A stretch of 64,000 nt of DNA from Isochrysis galbana. Lineage: Eukaryota; Haptophyta; Isochrysidales; Isochrysidaceae. The stretch is taken from contig CM030934.1 in NCBI GenBank assembly GCA_018136815.1, positions 5,727,318-5,791,317 on the forward strand, in the 5' to 3' direction. Below the pieces are notes generated by a model, which saw nothing but the letters and a program-made list of their open reading frames with translations, was not told the DNA's origin and ran no database searches. Shown here piece after piece: positions 52,501 through 62,310 of this stretch (position 1 is the first letter of the stretch; every line of letters starts with the position of its first letter). Made by a program: the position numbers and the translations under genes.

Positions 52501-53200
52501 GAGCATGCGCAACGCGGTCGAGGAACGGCGAGTAGCACAGCGTAAACCGACGCGATGGTCCTCCCTTCTGCGCACGCGCTCCGCCATTGTCCGAGCACGC
52601 CTCTCGCAAAGCCTTCATAGTGTGCGCCTCGCTCATGAATATTAGCCCTGGGCAGCCGGCGAGGGCGTCGTAGATAAGCCGTTTGATTGTTTCGCTCCGA
52701 GACACAAGCCAAAGCAGTGGATCTTCCTTGGTGGCTCGACGGCCTTCACTGTTCTCGCCGCCGCTAGTGGCACCCACAACGCAGGTGGTGCATGCCTCCG
52801 GTGGCGGGGCCAGCATGATGATGGTGCGACCACTTCGTGCGGCACGTGACTGGCTGAGCGCACTCACCAGCAGCGTCCCTCCTAGCGGCACGCCACCCGA
52901 CTCCTCTACACCTCTGCTGGCCTGAGGAGCGTCATTTGTGTATTCTCTCTCGAGGTCGCACAGTCGTGCGACAAGCAGGTTGAGGCCGCGTACATTGCGG
53001 TTCCACGCCGAGTCGTGCGCGCGCAGCGCCGCGAGGCTGGCGCCGAAACCGATGAAATTCACGCAGACGGGCAGGCCAAGTAGCCGCTCGAGCCAGATGG
53101 AAAGAGGACCGCTCAGCACGGTTGGGTCAAAGCTGCACGCGAGGACGACGCGCAGCGCTTCAGTGCGGAAGATGCTGGCACAATCCATCTTGCCATCCAC
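49535..53200 (-). CDS. FkbH-type HAD protein fused to GNAT-like and CCCH zinc-finger regions
   Basis: A 1,221-aa single-exon protein. FkbH-type HAD proteins load and dephosphorylate glycerate units on acyl-carrier proteins in polyketide pathways; eukaryotic roles are little known. An N-terminal region (1-255) fits the FkbH substrate/ACP-recognition part. HAD motif I is 'LALDCDNTLWGGAVGELG' (D265, D267). Motif II is 'LVSRNHEEDV' and motif III is 'NWSAKSANLRTLADQL' followed by 'FIFVDDSAAECAEV'. These match FkbH (LDLDNTLWGG, NW.pK..N, FIDDnp.Er). A GNAT-like segment lies at ~600-710 ('HVRAWCLSCRSLHLGIEFAM', 'LAIHWVRAERNEPAAAFLF'). An Ala-rich linker leads to a Cx8Cx4Cx3H finger at 887-905 ('VCRHHAAGSRCTTAGCPFMH'). 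The last ~200 residues are unassigned. A pyrimidine-rich tract lies upstream on the coding strand. Confidence 0.85.
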   Translation of the reverse strand: MDGKMDCASIFRTEALRVVLACSFDPTVLSGPLSIWLERLLGLPVCVNFIGFGASLAALRAHDSAWNRNVRGLNLLVARLCDLEREYTNDAPQASRGVEESGGVPLGGTLLVSALSQSRAARSGRTIIMLAPPPEACTTCVVGATSGGENSEGRRATKEDPLLWLVSRSETIKRLIYDALAGCPGLIFMSEAHTMKALREACSDNGGARAQKGGPSRRFTLCYSPFLDRVAHAPFSPCGASVLAALLTRALVRACAPTRKVLALDCDNTLWGGAVGELGAAGVELSAPWLAAQRFFLAAQRRGMLLVLVSRNHEEDVRAVFSQRRDELELREEHVVAIRANWSAKSANLRTLADQLCLSLGSFIFVDDSAAECAEVAQTICSAGAGCYGLGNESALGSSSLAIVHIPRDPSVLPAYLDHCWALDPPMERPTTRSSRPPKPDLNCHDIGGAGGTCEDASRTRLYRELAERKDFLAHAAGVTLAHNGSAHDGANVECTMSAAASSSAFLASLNLVVQILPLVEETADRAAQLTERTNQHNACRTVASATALLRLAQYSQVSAPDFVRGGPSVADRQPRASSPSDVKPLPNGGGYGKEGSSIVLTVRASDRFGDHGLIGLIVLDKEASVTPGAPIGNAMDERPTIALPRDTIHVRAWCLSCRSLHLGIEFAMLRHVAEIARAAGATKLAIHWVRAERNEPAAAFLFSVPGARFVTASSEVLGLPLGNKSRPVVDARNGWIPSNAYGPAPTTVKEQMATTAAAAAAATAAATRVLAEASQRHILKGTEHALGVAEALVPSPLGPSTSAVAAAASAAVSAAIDCVCQSGARLEKEAVPIGELLQMLARGERKKLAKWAALQVSRERRGSFARSADRAAAGLVIRGWIGGEVCRHHAAGSRCTTAGCPFMHPSEVGVQVRLQVGGTGEVLAKVSLGMSHGHDHRKVDRTADVSSAAMERLATNVAIATFGQSDDGPKMDKVTTTEEMEEADRDAELHDERTFGDVARYESSVRKRPPSGYVLLDVGVAAAIDARLREDIASPSAVSAMSSSVADVHEAPVGDGLAAPSHGMATRQAERLGPNLERRGWAKDGTFVMHHETYREIALRLSSNPSDVHEWVAAECERTKLVPPPYAEAWETVLKREAEIGDALAAAGTGAVDAAVAEGAGALSGASDDSPPAGASMTSSDAALAGEHARLRRQIRHAMHLMMQQSNPHTYYAGVKHICS

Positions 53201-53665
53201 ACGGTGGACGAGCGAGGGCTAGGTAGACGCACCGAGGCAGAGGCAGTCCGGGAGGGACTAGCAGGAGGGAAGGAGTGGAGGTGGAGGGGAAGGCTTCAGG
53301 CCGTCCCCTTGCCAATGGGTCGCTGCCACGCCACCGTCGTGGAAGCGCCAAGACGGGAGAAGGGGGAGGGGGGAGGGGGGGGGGGCACAAGAGCCGGGGG
53401 TTTGACGCGACTCCACACGGCGACTTCACAAGTTAAAATAGGCGGCTCAACAGCTAAATGTCCTCTGGAGTCGCTGTTGAGTCGCTAGCAGGATTTGTGA
53501 TAGTCACTTTAATTACTATTCCCACTTACAGTATTACATTTACACTCCTTAAGGTAGTCCGCGGATGGGAATGCGGGGGGGGGGGGGGGGGGGCCGGGGG
53601 GCGATCGCGATCGCTGCCGCGAAGCGCGAAGCGAGAGGGGGGGCAGGAGGGGGGCGCCCGACGGA
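53201..53665. other. Intergenic between the FkbH-like gene and a transposase
   Basis: G-runs at 53350-53388 and 53575-53595 (C-rich on the FkbH coding strand). It should hold the FkbH-like promoter and possibly the left end of the transposon. No terminal repeat was identified. Confidence 0.45.
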
Positions 53666-56254
53666 ATGGCACCTGGTGCTGGAGAGGAGCCCGAGGGTGA
53701 CGGACCAAGGGATGAGGAGGAGCCTCAGGAATGGCCCCCTTCGAATCCCGAGCCTTCCTCCCGGCCCAGGTCGTCAATGACCCCTGGGGTGTACAAGGCA
53801 AAGAAGCGCCGCCGGTCGTATTGCGCGCTGACACCAAAGGAGGCTCCTGCATCTAGGAGGAAGAGGAAGGCCCCCTCCCAACTGGATTTCGGCTCCCCGG
53901 GAGGTTGTAACGGCCTGCGGAAGCGGACGAGGCGGATCCTGCCACTCCCCGCACCGCCGGCCCCTCCCAACCCACCAGCTCCCCCACCCACCCCCCAAGA
54001 TCGCGCCCACATCGTGCACTCGCAGGTACTCCACGACTAGCTTCGAAGGACATTCGCGTGCCCCCACTGCGGCGCCCTTAAGGCTCTGCGAGCAGGCCCC
54101 CCAGCCCGCGTGTGGGGTAGCCACGGAATGATCCTCAAGTTGCAGTGCGAGGAGTGCCTTGAGACGCTCCAGTTCAATGGTGGCGACCGTACCAAGCTGC
54201 TGAAGGCCAAACTTGCTCACCCACAGACGGAACCGCTGGCGGATGAGGAGGAGCTACCGGCGAAGGAGGAGCTGCAAGCGGAGGAGGAAACGAGCAGGGA
54301 GAAGCGCAAGACGTCGGGGAAGTTCCTTTCCAGCGAGGCGCTGCGGGCTGTGCTGGGTTGTTTGCTCAGCGGCACCTTGCACGCGGAGTTTGTCACTGAG
54401 TGTGTGGCTCAACAGATGGAGCCCCTAAAGCATGATGCATTTCAAGCATACGTTTCGCACATTGCTCCCGTGGCAGCTCAGGTGGCTCAGGACTCCATCA
54501 ACCTGGTTCGGTACGCCGTCGTGCGCTACGGTTTCCTCTTCGCAGAAGCTCCTGTCATAGGTGACCTCGTCGTCACAAATGACTTCTTTTGGGCAACGCG
54601 CGGGCATTACGCGCTCAACGGTTCCGGCACCATCTGCGAGATATCTTCGGGGGGCATCATTGCGACGAAGCACTATTGCAAGCGCCCCAACAAGGGCTCG
54701 GGCTTCGCCGCATACGAGGCCACGGCAAAGTCGATGGACGCGCGCGGCTTCAAGGAGATGCTCGCCGAGGTTGTCGAGTGGATGGAGGACGCGGTCCCCA
54801 CAATGTGCGCAGAGTATGGCGTGTCCGTTGCTCCCAAGTTCACTGGAGTCGTTTTGGACGGCGACGCGAGCACGGACAAATTTGTCATCGAGGTGGAGAA
54901 GCGCGCTAAGGCTGCTTCCGAATCTGCCGTGTGCGCGCAGCTCCAAGTGCGCCCCTGTGTAAACCACCTCGCGAAGAATATCGCAAAGAAGGCTGTTGAG
55001 TACGGTACTGATGTGCATCGCAGCTGCTCGTGTCCCGTAAAGACAAAGGAAAATGGCGCGCCATATGCCACAGGCGCGCGCACGCACCGCGGTTGCAACC
55101 CCGGCCCACGTGGGCACAAACTTCAGAAAGCCATCCAGCGGGCGATGGGTGCCGCAATGCGTGGCGCCACCACCACAGTCGCGCCCGGCCAGACCGTGAA
55201 GGACGCGGGGATCGCGGCGGTGGAGGAGTGCCTCAACCACTTCTGCGATGTGCACTCAGGCCCCGGCGCGTTCACCGGTGTGCCTGGGACGTGCAGATTC
55301 CACGAGGCGGGGAAGACGGCCACGCACTTCAATGACTGCAAGGTCTGGCAGGCCAAGATGACATCCTACATCCGCGCCACAGTATTCGACAAGGCCGACC
55401 GCATCTTCTCATTGCACGGGGCAGTTTCGCAGAATGCATCTGAGAGGGTGGGCAGTGTTTGCCTAAAATTCCGCAGGAAGGGCCTCCCCCTCAAGCGCGA
55501 TCATTACTGCGCCTCCACCGACCTCGCCATCGCACATGTCAACGCAGTGGTGTTGAGGAACTTCGCGACGAAGCTGGCAGCGGCCGACCTGCCCGCAGAC
55601 TACCACATGACTCAATTTGGCACCTACCAGCGCCGCATCTATCACCTACTCGGCCTGGCGACTACGGCACAGCAGGAGGTCGCGTGGGAGAAGGACTTGG
55701 CGTTGCGCTCAAGGCGCAGCTTGTACCGAAAGTCCGCAGAGTACAAAAAGAAGCGAGCGAAAGCGCGGAAGGCGTTGGCGACGCAACGCCGTGCCGACTT
55801 AAAGCCGTCCGACCAGACATATAAGCAGCGCGAAGGAGCGCATAGCGGCGGCGAAGGAGACGGGGCAGACGCGCCGGGGCCTCGCAAGCGGCGGTGTCAA
55901 GACAAGGGCCCCCCAGGAGCTTGCTGCTGCGGCCCCACCGCCATGTGCAAGACGGCGGGCTGCCCTTGCTTCAAGGCAGCGGTGATGTGCACGCCGCGTT
56001 GCCACAAGGGGAAGGGAAACGCCAAGTGCACTCGCTGCCTGCCGCCGACTGCGGCGCCCGCGGTTGTGGCCTCCGTCCACGCTGACTCCGAGCCTGATTC
56101 TGACGTGGGAGAGGAGGAACCAGAGGAGGTTGTGCTTCCTAGTCCCATGAGTGCCCTAAGTTGTGAGTCCGGGACGAATGATGAGATTTGCTCTGACGTC
56201 GATTCGGAACCGGGGTCACTCCTCAGCTGCGTTGGCGAAGGTGATTGCTGTTGA
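53666..56254 (+). mobile_element. DDE transposase (Mutsu/Kolobok-like core, CXC tail), interrupted by one stop codon
   Basis: Two open stretches lie in the same frame: 53666-54037 and 54041-56254, separated only by TAG at 54038-54040. The upstream part is Pro- and Arg-rich with nuclear-signal-like 'KAKKRRR' and 'SRRKRK'. Right after the stop comes a zinc ribbon: 'FACPHCGALKAL' ... 'LKLQCEECLETLQF'. Later come 'DFFWATRGHYALNG', 'FTGVVLDGDASTDKF' (catalytic Asp candidate) and 'VRPCVNHLAKNIAKK', typical of the Mutsu domain of Kolobok-type transposases. 'ATHFNDCKVW' and a basic helix follow. Near the end a Cys-rich motif 'GACCCGPTAMCKTAGCPCFK', then a second half 'CTPRCHKGKGNAKCTRC', is a CXC-like domain. 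If the ATG at 54110 is used, the 714-aa product loses the first zinc-ribbon pair. The superfamily call is moderate. Confidence 0.75.
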
Positions 56255-58003
56255 GTGCTACAGTACCTAGCCTAACTTATCATATGCCTTACGTCTCAAT
56301 TCTCACTACCACTACTCACCAGTGGGGGTCACCCATCGGACCGCCTTGTAATTATCTTTAACAAAAAATGTAGATTTTCAGAGCCCCGCACGCAAGGGAC
56401 CGCCGGCGACACCGCTCCCGTCGGACAGGTTGCAGCCTCCTTCCCCGTGGAGCACCACACCGTGGATGTCGGCGAATTGGATGTCTTCGACGACGTTGAG
56501 CAGCGTCTCGCGCACCGTGTGCAGTGCGTTGGGCTTCCCGCGCGGCGAGCCTTCTCGCGAGCTTGGGCGGTCTTTCTCTCCCTCCCTCCTACCCATCCAC
56601 TCCGTCAGCCAAACGGAACAGTGCCACGTGAGGGTATGAGGGGGGGGGGGGGCATTGCTCTAGGTGCTGCTTCCGCTCGCCCGGCGCTGCCCTCGCTCAG
56701 CCCAGCCACTGTCCCTCCCGGTCAGGAGACGTTGGCGCGCCTCTCCTCCCGCCTATGTGGACGCATCTCCTCCCGCCTATGGGACGCCTGCGCGCCTTCG
56801 TACGGCGGGGTGGGGTGCAACCACCTGCTTTGGGTTGGCTGAAGGGAGCGAGGGCGCGGTGAAAGGGCAGGACCGGCTGCGATGTCCCCTTTTCTGCGGT
56901 CAAATCGCCTTGCTGCACGTTTGTACTGTAAAAAAGGGGGTCCTTTAAGTAGAACTTATACCGTCCACATGGGGGGCACTTGCGAAAAAAACAACCAAAC
57001 CTGAGGTTGCACCCTCTCACCTGAGGATAAGAAACTCAGCGCAAGAAAACCATTTCTATCTTCTATGCGCTGCGGGCCTCGCCGGCGGGCCATGCAAGAT
57101 GCAAGTTGCAAGTTGTCGTTGTCGCCGTGTAGCGGGCCGTCAGCCGTCAGCCGATTGTTGTGGTCAATAGTGGTCATTCGTTGGCCGTGGGCCGCGGGGG
57201 CACTTCGCACTTATACTTTTGCGCCTTCCTTCTACTCTCGGCTGCTTGAATATGTATACACAAAACATATAGTAAATAGTAATAGTAAAAGTAAAGACCC
57301 CGCGGCTTCTAAGAAACTATCAAGGTGCAAGGTGTGGGAGTCGGCTTACGTAGAAAATGTAGAAGGCAAAAATCCCTGTTTTCTTAATGGTGCACCCTTA
57401 CTGTAACTGTAACGCTCAGCAGATATTTTATTATTATTATCGAAGGGGCGCAAATTCTGTGCTTGTAGAGGATCAGCTCGGTCGTGAGAGTGATGTGAGT
57501 GCTTGTGCTTGTGACTTGTGAGTCGGCCGGAGGCGGCGGGGCAGGTGCTGGTGCTGGTGCTGGTGCACTGGCACAGGTGCAAGAAGAAGAAGAAGTTCAG
57601 AAGTTCCTAGTTTCGCGTTTCGCGTGCATGTGTACAAAAATGTCACTGTGAGTCACCACCACCTTATTATTTCATTTTGACCTATATGTCGGCGCAAGAC
57701 ACCACATGGCACATGGGGCAACTTTTCCCTAGTCGGAGCGACCTCGCGACCTCTAGTCAACATCTATTTTACCCCATAGAAATGGGACTTATCCATGAAG
57801 CGGTAGCCTCTGTTGTGGTTTTGTTGTTGCGTACGGGCTTCGAGAGATCTCCGCGCGTCGGCGGTCTCCCCCCCCCCAAAAAAAAAAACCAGGGGATCCG
57901 GCCCCTATGCTGTCTTTTCTCTCTCGTCTCGCTTTTGACACGCCAACTCGTCCACGGCCAGCCCTTCTTCCTCTCTCCCCTCTCTCCATTGCTGCGCCGC
58001 CAT
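56255..58003. other. Intergenic; includes a (TTA)n-tailed repeat end
   Basis: 57407-57442 ('aacgctcag' then ATTTTATTATTATTAT) matches the tail of repeats A and G. The rest, including a G-run at 56640-56652 and (CTGGTG)n near 57545-57565, has no supported gene. Confidence 0.5.
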
Positions 58004-58593
58004 ATGCTCGCTCGCCTCAGCATGAGAGTATCCGCAGTGGCGCGCGCACCGGTCGCTCGACTCGCGGTGGTCGCTCAGCCGAGGTTAGCAACGCGGGTAC
58101 GCCCGCTTTGCTCCGACTCCGACTTCAAACCGCAACGCAAAGCCTTCGCTCCAGATGGCAATGTGCGCGCGCAGATTCAGGCGGAGATAGATGCAAACAA
58201 GGTGGTCGTCTTCATGAAGGGCGTACCCGAGGCCCCCATGTGCGGCTTCTCGAACACTGTGGTGCAGGTGTTGTGCCCACCTTCTCCCTCGCACCGCTCT
58301 TGGCGGCCTGCACCTGGATTGTCTGTGCTTGTGCGCAGTGGAACCAGGTCTCTTGAAGGTTCTTTGCCCGGCCATAGGTGCTCCGTGCGGAGGGCGTTCC
58401 ATTCAAGGGCGTGAACGTCCTCGCAGACCCAGACGTCCGTGAGGGTATCAAGGAGTTTTCGAACTGGCCGACGATCCCGCAACTGTACATCGATGGAGAA
58501 TTCCTTGGCGGCTGCGATACAACAGTGGAGATGTACAAGTCTGGTGAGCTCCGTAAGGCCTTGGAGGATGCGGGAATCAAGTCGAATGCGTGA
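58004..58593 (+). CDS. Monothiol glutaredoxin (CGFS type, GRX5-like), two exons
   Basis: Exons 58004-58267 and 58378-58593 join through a 110-bp intron (GCAG|GTGTTG ... ATAG|gtgctc), phase 0, giving 159 aa. CGFS glutaredoxins bind and transfer [2Fe-2S] clusters; the GRX5 type works in the mitochondrial matrix. The first ~45 residues are rich in Arg/Ala/Val without acids ('MRVSAVARAPVARLAVVAQP'), a good mitochondrial presequence. The fold has 'VVVFMKGVPEAPMCGFSNTV' with the active-site CGFS, the cis-Pro loop 'WPTIPQLYIDGEF' and the glutathione-binding 'GGCDTT'. All key residues are present. The intron lies right after the CGFS helix. The start at 58004 gives the longest presequence; a second Met is at 58022. 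Confidence 0.95.
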
Positions 58594-58919
58594 GAGGGAG
58601 AGAAATCGTGCTGCAAGTGCGGAAGCTTGAGCGTGAGTGTGTTGAGTTTAACGGTCACGTTAGGCTGGCTCGCAACGGTTGACACCGATACAGTTGTAAT
58701 CCAGCTTAAGCAGCCACGGTCCGGGTTGTGCCTTGCACCTAATTCTCATTCTCTTTCACAAATATGCGTATGACTTGTGCCTTATGATTTGCGCGATACG
58801 CGAACGACTAGCCAAATGAGCTGGGTGTGAACAAATAATAAAGAGTGTCGTGGGAGGAAAGCCGGATAATGGGCCGGTGCCCGGCGGTCCCATGGTGCCC
58901 CCTAGCCCTTAGCCACCCA
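58594..58919. other. Intergenic, no recognised feature
   Basis: 3' flank of the glutaredoxin gene. Nothing was recognised. Confidence 0.5.
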
Positions 58920-59075
58920 GCCCCCTACGAGGCAGGCAGCGCGTCGCCCTGCGCGCGCCATGGCCTGCTCTCAGAGGTCCTTCGGGAGCCCCCAGAGGGT
59001 CGGCAGAGGCAGTTCAGGGGCCAGTGGAGGCTGGGGTTTTGCCCTTGGCCCCCCCTTGCCTCTCCCCTCTCCCAC
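58920..59075 (-). repeat. Dispersed repeat family B, body fragment
   Basis: Reverse complement matches 9790-9960 closely and 30885-31020 more weakly. The head is missing. Confidence 0.7.
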
Positions 59076-59261
59076 GCTTGCCCCGCCGGCGCACCGGCAG
59101 ACCCGGCAAACCTCTTGCCTCTTGCCTCTTGCCTTGCGGCGTCTTCCGTCTTCCGCGCGGCGCTTGTCCTGGAAGGGCGTGGAGGGCTCCTTGGCGGACT
59201 GCGTCTTCGAGGGCTGCACCTTCTTGAAGGCTTTAGAGGGCTGCTGCGCCTTCGCGGGGTG

Positions 59262-59728
59262 CGCCTGCTCGGATGCCTCGTCGATGGCGCGCCTGCGACA
59301 GGCATGCAGCTGCCCTCCAGCCTCGGGCGACCCTTGGAGGCCAGCTCAGGGGGCAGAGGAGGCTGGGTCTGGGCCCTGACTCCCCTGCCTCTTCCCCTCC
59401 CTCGCTGGCGCTCCCGAGCTCCTGGGGGCCCCACGCTGCACCTGTCGACCTGTCGACCAAGTGGGGAGGAGGGGTTGGAGCAGTGAGTCACAGTGACAGT
59501 GAGCAGTGAACAGTGAACGGTGGCGGTGGCAGCTGGCCACGAATGACCACAGGTTGAGCGATCCAGGCGAGCCTATGGGGGAGAGAGTGTCAGCAAGGCA
59601 GTCTGCTCCTGGCAAGACATAAGGCATACCAGGAGGATGGGTAGTTCCTCCCCCACAGCAGGGGAGGCGTGGAGGGGGGGGGGGGGCTTGTGCCCCTCCA
59701 TGGGCGAACTGCAAGTATAAGTATGAAC
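59262..59728 (-). repeat. Dispersed repeat family B, full copy (subtype B2)
   Basis: On the minus strand the order is head ('aagttcatactt', G/C-run hairpin, 9-bp stem at 59635-59627/59614-59606), then body matching 30815-31010. It has the same orientation as the fragment at 58920-59075. The ~190 bp between them reads on the minus strand as a Lys/Pro/Ala-rich peptide. Confidence 0.75.
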
Positions 59729-60230
59729 TTAGCTGTCACCATTCACTAATCCCTAACGAGAGAGTATTATGATCAGTGTTACTCTTCTTTCCGTCTGCGG
59801 CCCGAACGCCAATACGATCCACACCCCTAGGACTAGAACCAAGATGCCATACGCAAGAGGCGGTGAATGGTGTGGATGAATGAGTGTGATTTGTAATGAG
59901 TGTTGCGCTTCGTCGACCACGCAGATGCGCATAGCCGCTCCGCCTCAGACGCCGCACAGAATGTGTTCGTCACTGCAACAGTATTACGTGCTGCTGCCAG
60001 CCTGCACTGAAGGAGATGCCGGGAAAGAGGCGACGGAGAGCCCTCCAGCGCGTAGCGTGCCCATCGTATTCTCCTCCCGCACCCGTGCTTAAACAGCCTC
60101 GTTCCCGGCTAGAACCGCACTCGATCAAGAGACCTCGGCTGATGCACTCGCGAGAAAAGAGAGGCAGTGAAGCATGCATGTGAAAGACATGGGCAAGTTC
60201 GACATGACACCAAGCGCAGTCACAAACTGG
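59729..60230. other. Intergenic, no recognised feature
   Basis: 3' flank of the TBL1-like gene. No gene was recognised. Confidence 0.5.
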
Positions 60231-61737
60231 TCACATTCTCATGTCGAGGACCGAGACAACATTACTGGAAAAGCAAGCAGCCACCTTTGTCCCGTCTGAG
60301 TTCCAACACACTTCAAATATCCCCCCTGTCCCTCGGTACGTCTTCACTAGACTTCCGTCCTGAGGCAGGTAAGAGAGGCGAGTCAGGCCGGTCAGATCTC
60401 GTTTGGAGTGGGCAAGCAGGAACACCAGGGGGTGGCGCGTCATGTGGCCCGTCTGGTGTGCGAGTCCTGTCCAAAACCGTGGTAGTGCACAGAACAAACA
60501 GTAAGGGTCCTGCACACACCTTTACGGACCAGATATGGAGACAGCGATCAAACGAGCCCGAGGCAAGGTACCGGCCATCAGCGGAGAAGGCAACGGAGTA
60601 GACAGGATCCAGATGCTTGTCAAGCACATGTGAGCACTGCCCAGTCTCTGGGTCCCAGAGACGGACAGTGGCATCAAAGGAGCCTGTGGCGAGCACTAAG
60701 CTAGCATTCGGATTGGCGGATCCCGGTCCGCCGGGAGACCATTTGATAGTGTAAATCTCCTTCTGGTGCTCACGCAAGTCCTGGACGCAAGCGTCACCCT
60801 TCAATGTCCATATCTGCATCAGGAGGAGGTGCGCGATGTAAAAACAGCACGGCCACGTATGCAATCTTTCACTACTACCGCTCACTACAGCGAGACGGTG
60901 CAGTCAATACCTTAGCGGTATGGTCATCGGAGCAAGAAGCAAGCAACGACCCGGAGGGATCCCATTTGATGGCATTCACTTCATCTCGGTGACCCTGAAA
61001 GCATCTGAGGTAGTTCGGCGAGTTGAGCTTGCAGACATAAATCATGCGGTCGGTGGAGCAACTAGCGAATGAATCTTCGTCTCGCCAATCCACGTCAAGA
61101 GTCGGCTCTTTGTGGAATGCGAACTCCTGCTTGACGGTACTCGTGGTGGTGTCCCAGACCACCGCCGTCTTATCCACGGAACCGGAGAGGAGGTACTGTC
61201 CGGTACTATTCCATTTCAACGAGAAGATGGGACCCTTGTGCCTGGATAAGGTGTGCAGCAATTGTCCCTCGGGACTCCATATGCGGGCCTGACCGTCGTA
61301 CGATCCAGTTGCAAGTAGGGAGCCGTCAGAGTTCCAGTCGAGCGTCGTCACGTCCTTCGATTTCTCCTTGTCCCCTGAAACGTGGTGAAGCACTACAGGC
61401 GGCGGATAATCGCGACCCTGGCCGCACGGCCCATCAGGCACAGTCCAGATGCGTGCAGTCGCATCGCCTGATCCACTTGCGAGTTTGAGGCCCTTAGGGC
61501 TCCACGCGCAGATGAAGACTTCAGACGCGTGACCGATGAGGTTTGTGACCTCGTCATCCGTGGCCATGGCCTGCACGTCGTCGCCGACCCTGGAACCGTC
61601 GGCGTCAACTGCCATGGCCTCAGTAGTGTCACTGGCAGCGGCTGCGCCGCTCTGCTGCACTGCTCTTCCAGCGCTGCCCCCCCTATCTGAAGATCCTCGC
61701 TGCTGCTGCTGCTGCTGCTGTTGTAGCTGCTGCTCTC

Positions 61738-61784
<47 letters not shown>

Positions 61785-62181
61785 CTCTGCTGCTTGCTCT
61801 CTCTGCTGCTCGTCGTCAGCGAGTACGGCGCCGAATCGAGGTCGCTGCCGTCTTCTCCGACAGAACGTTCTAGCTCTGTGTACATAATCCCCCGCTGCAC
61901 CAAGTTGACCAGCTCTCCCGGCGCGATCTTCGAGCCGTTAATGTTGCTCTTGGTCACCATGGACTCGCATCCGAATGTGAAGGCCGAGTGCCGGAAGCCT
62001 GCGCGCGACAAGGCCTGTGGTGAGCCAGTACTGCTGCGCCTGCAGCAGCCGTGCGACCACTTCCGCTTGCACTCCCTGCCAAGGCGTGGCGTGGGCGCGT
62101 ATGGGCGCGAGTGTGGCGCGCACCTGACTCGTGCAGGTACCTGTAGATGAGGAAGTTGAGCTCGTCGCTCGTGATGCTCAT
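60231..62181 (-). CDS. TBL1/TBL1XR1-like protein: LisH, F-box-like region and WD40 repeats; four exons
   Basis: Exons 62181-62124, 61998-60911, 60813-60520 and 60359-60231 have introns of 125, 97 and 160 bp, all GT-AG with matching phases, giving 522 aa. TBL1 proteins are nuclear subunits of HDAC3 corepressor complexes and exchange factors that recruit ubiquitin ligases. The LisH domain spans the first junction: '[19 protein letters not shown]' + '[13 protein letters not shown]'. The F-box-like stretch is '[20 protein letters not shown]'. A Gln-rich linker with CAG runs separates it from about eight WD40 repeats, for example '[20 protein letters not shown]', '[19 protein letters not shown]', '[19 protein letters not shown]'. 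It ends '[11 protein letters not shown]'. The family architecture is complete. It shares an 840-bp divergent region with the oxidase at 63022. Confidence 0.95.
61699..61790 (-). repeat. CAG trinucleotide runs encoding poly-Gln in the TBL1-like gene
   Basis: Plus strand ctg runs at about 61699-61721 and 61741-61782, broken by short 'ctctct' or 'ttgtag' units. They encode Gln stretches separated by Arg-Glu or Leu, just before the first WD40 repeat. Confidence 0.95.
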
Positions 62182-62278
62182 CGCAGAAAGGGGGGGGGAG
62201 GGGGCGAAAGGGGGGGGGGGGAGGCGGCCCCGAGGGCCCCCCACCTGTCGTCGCCGGTGGCGAGCGTGGAGGGGGGGG

Positions 62279-62310
<32 letters not shown>

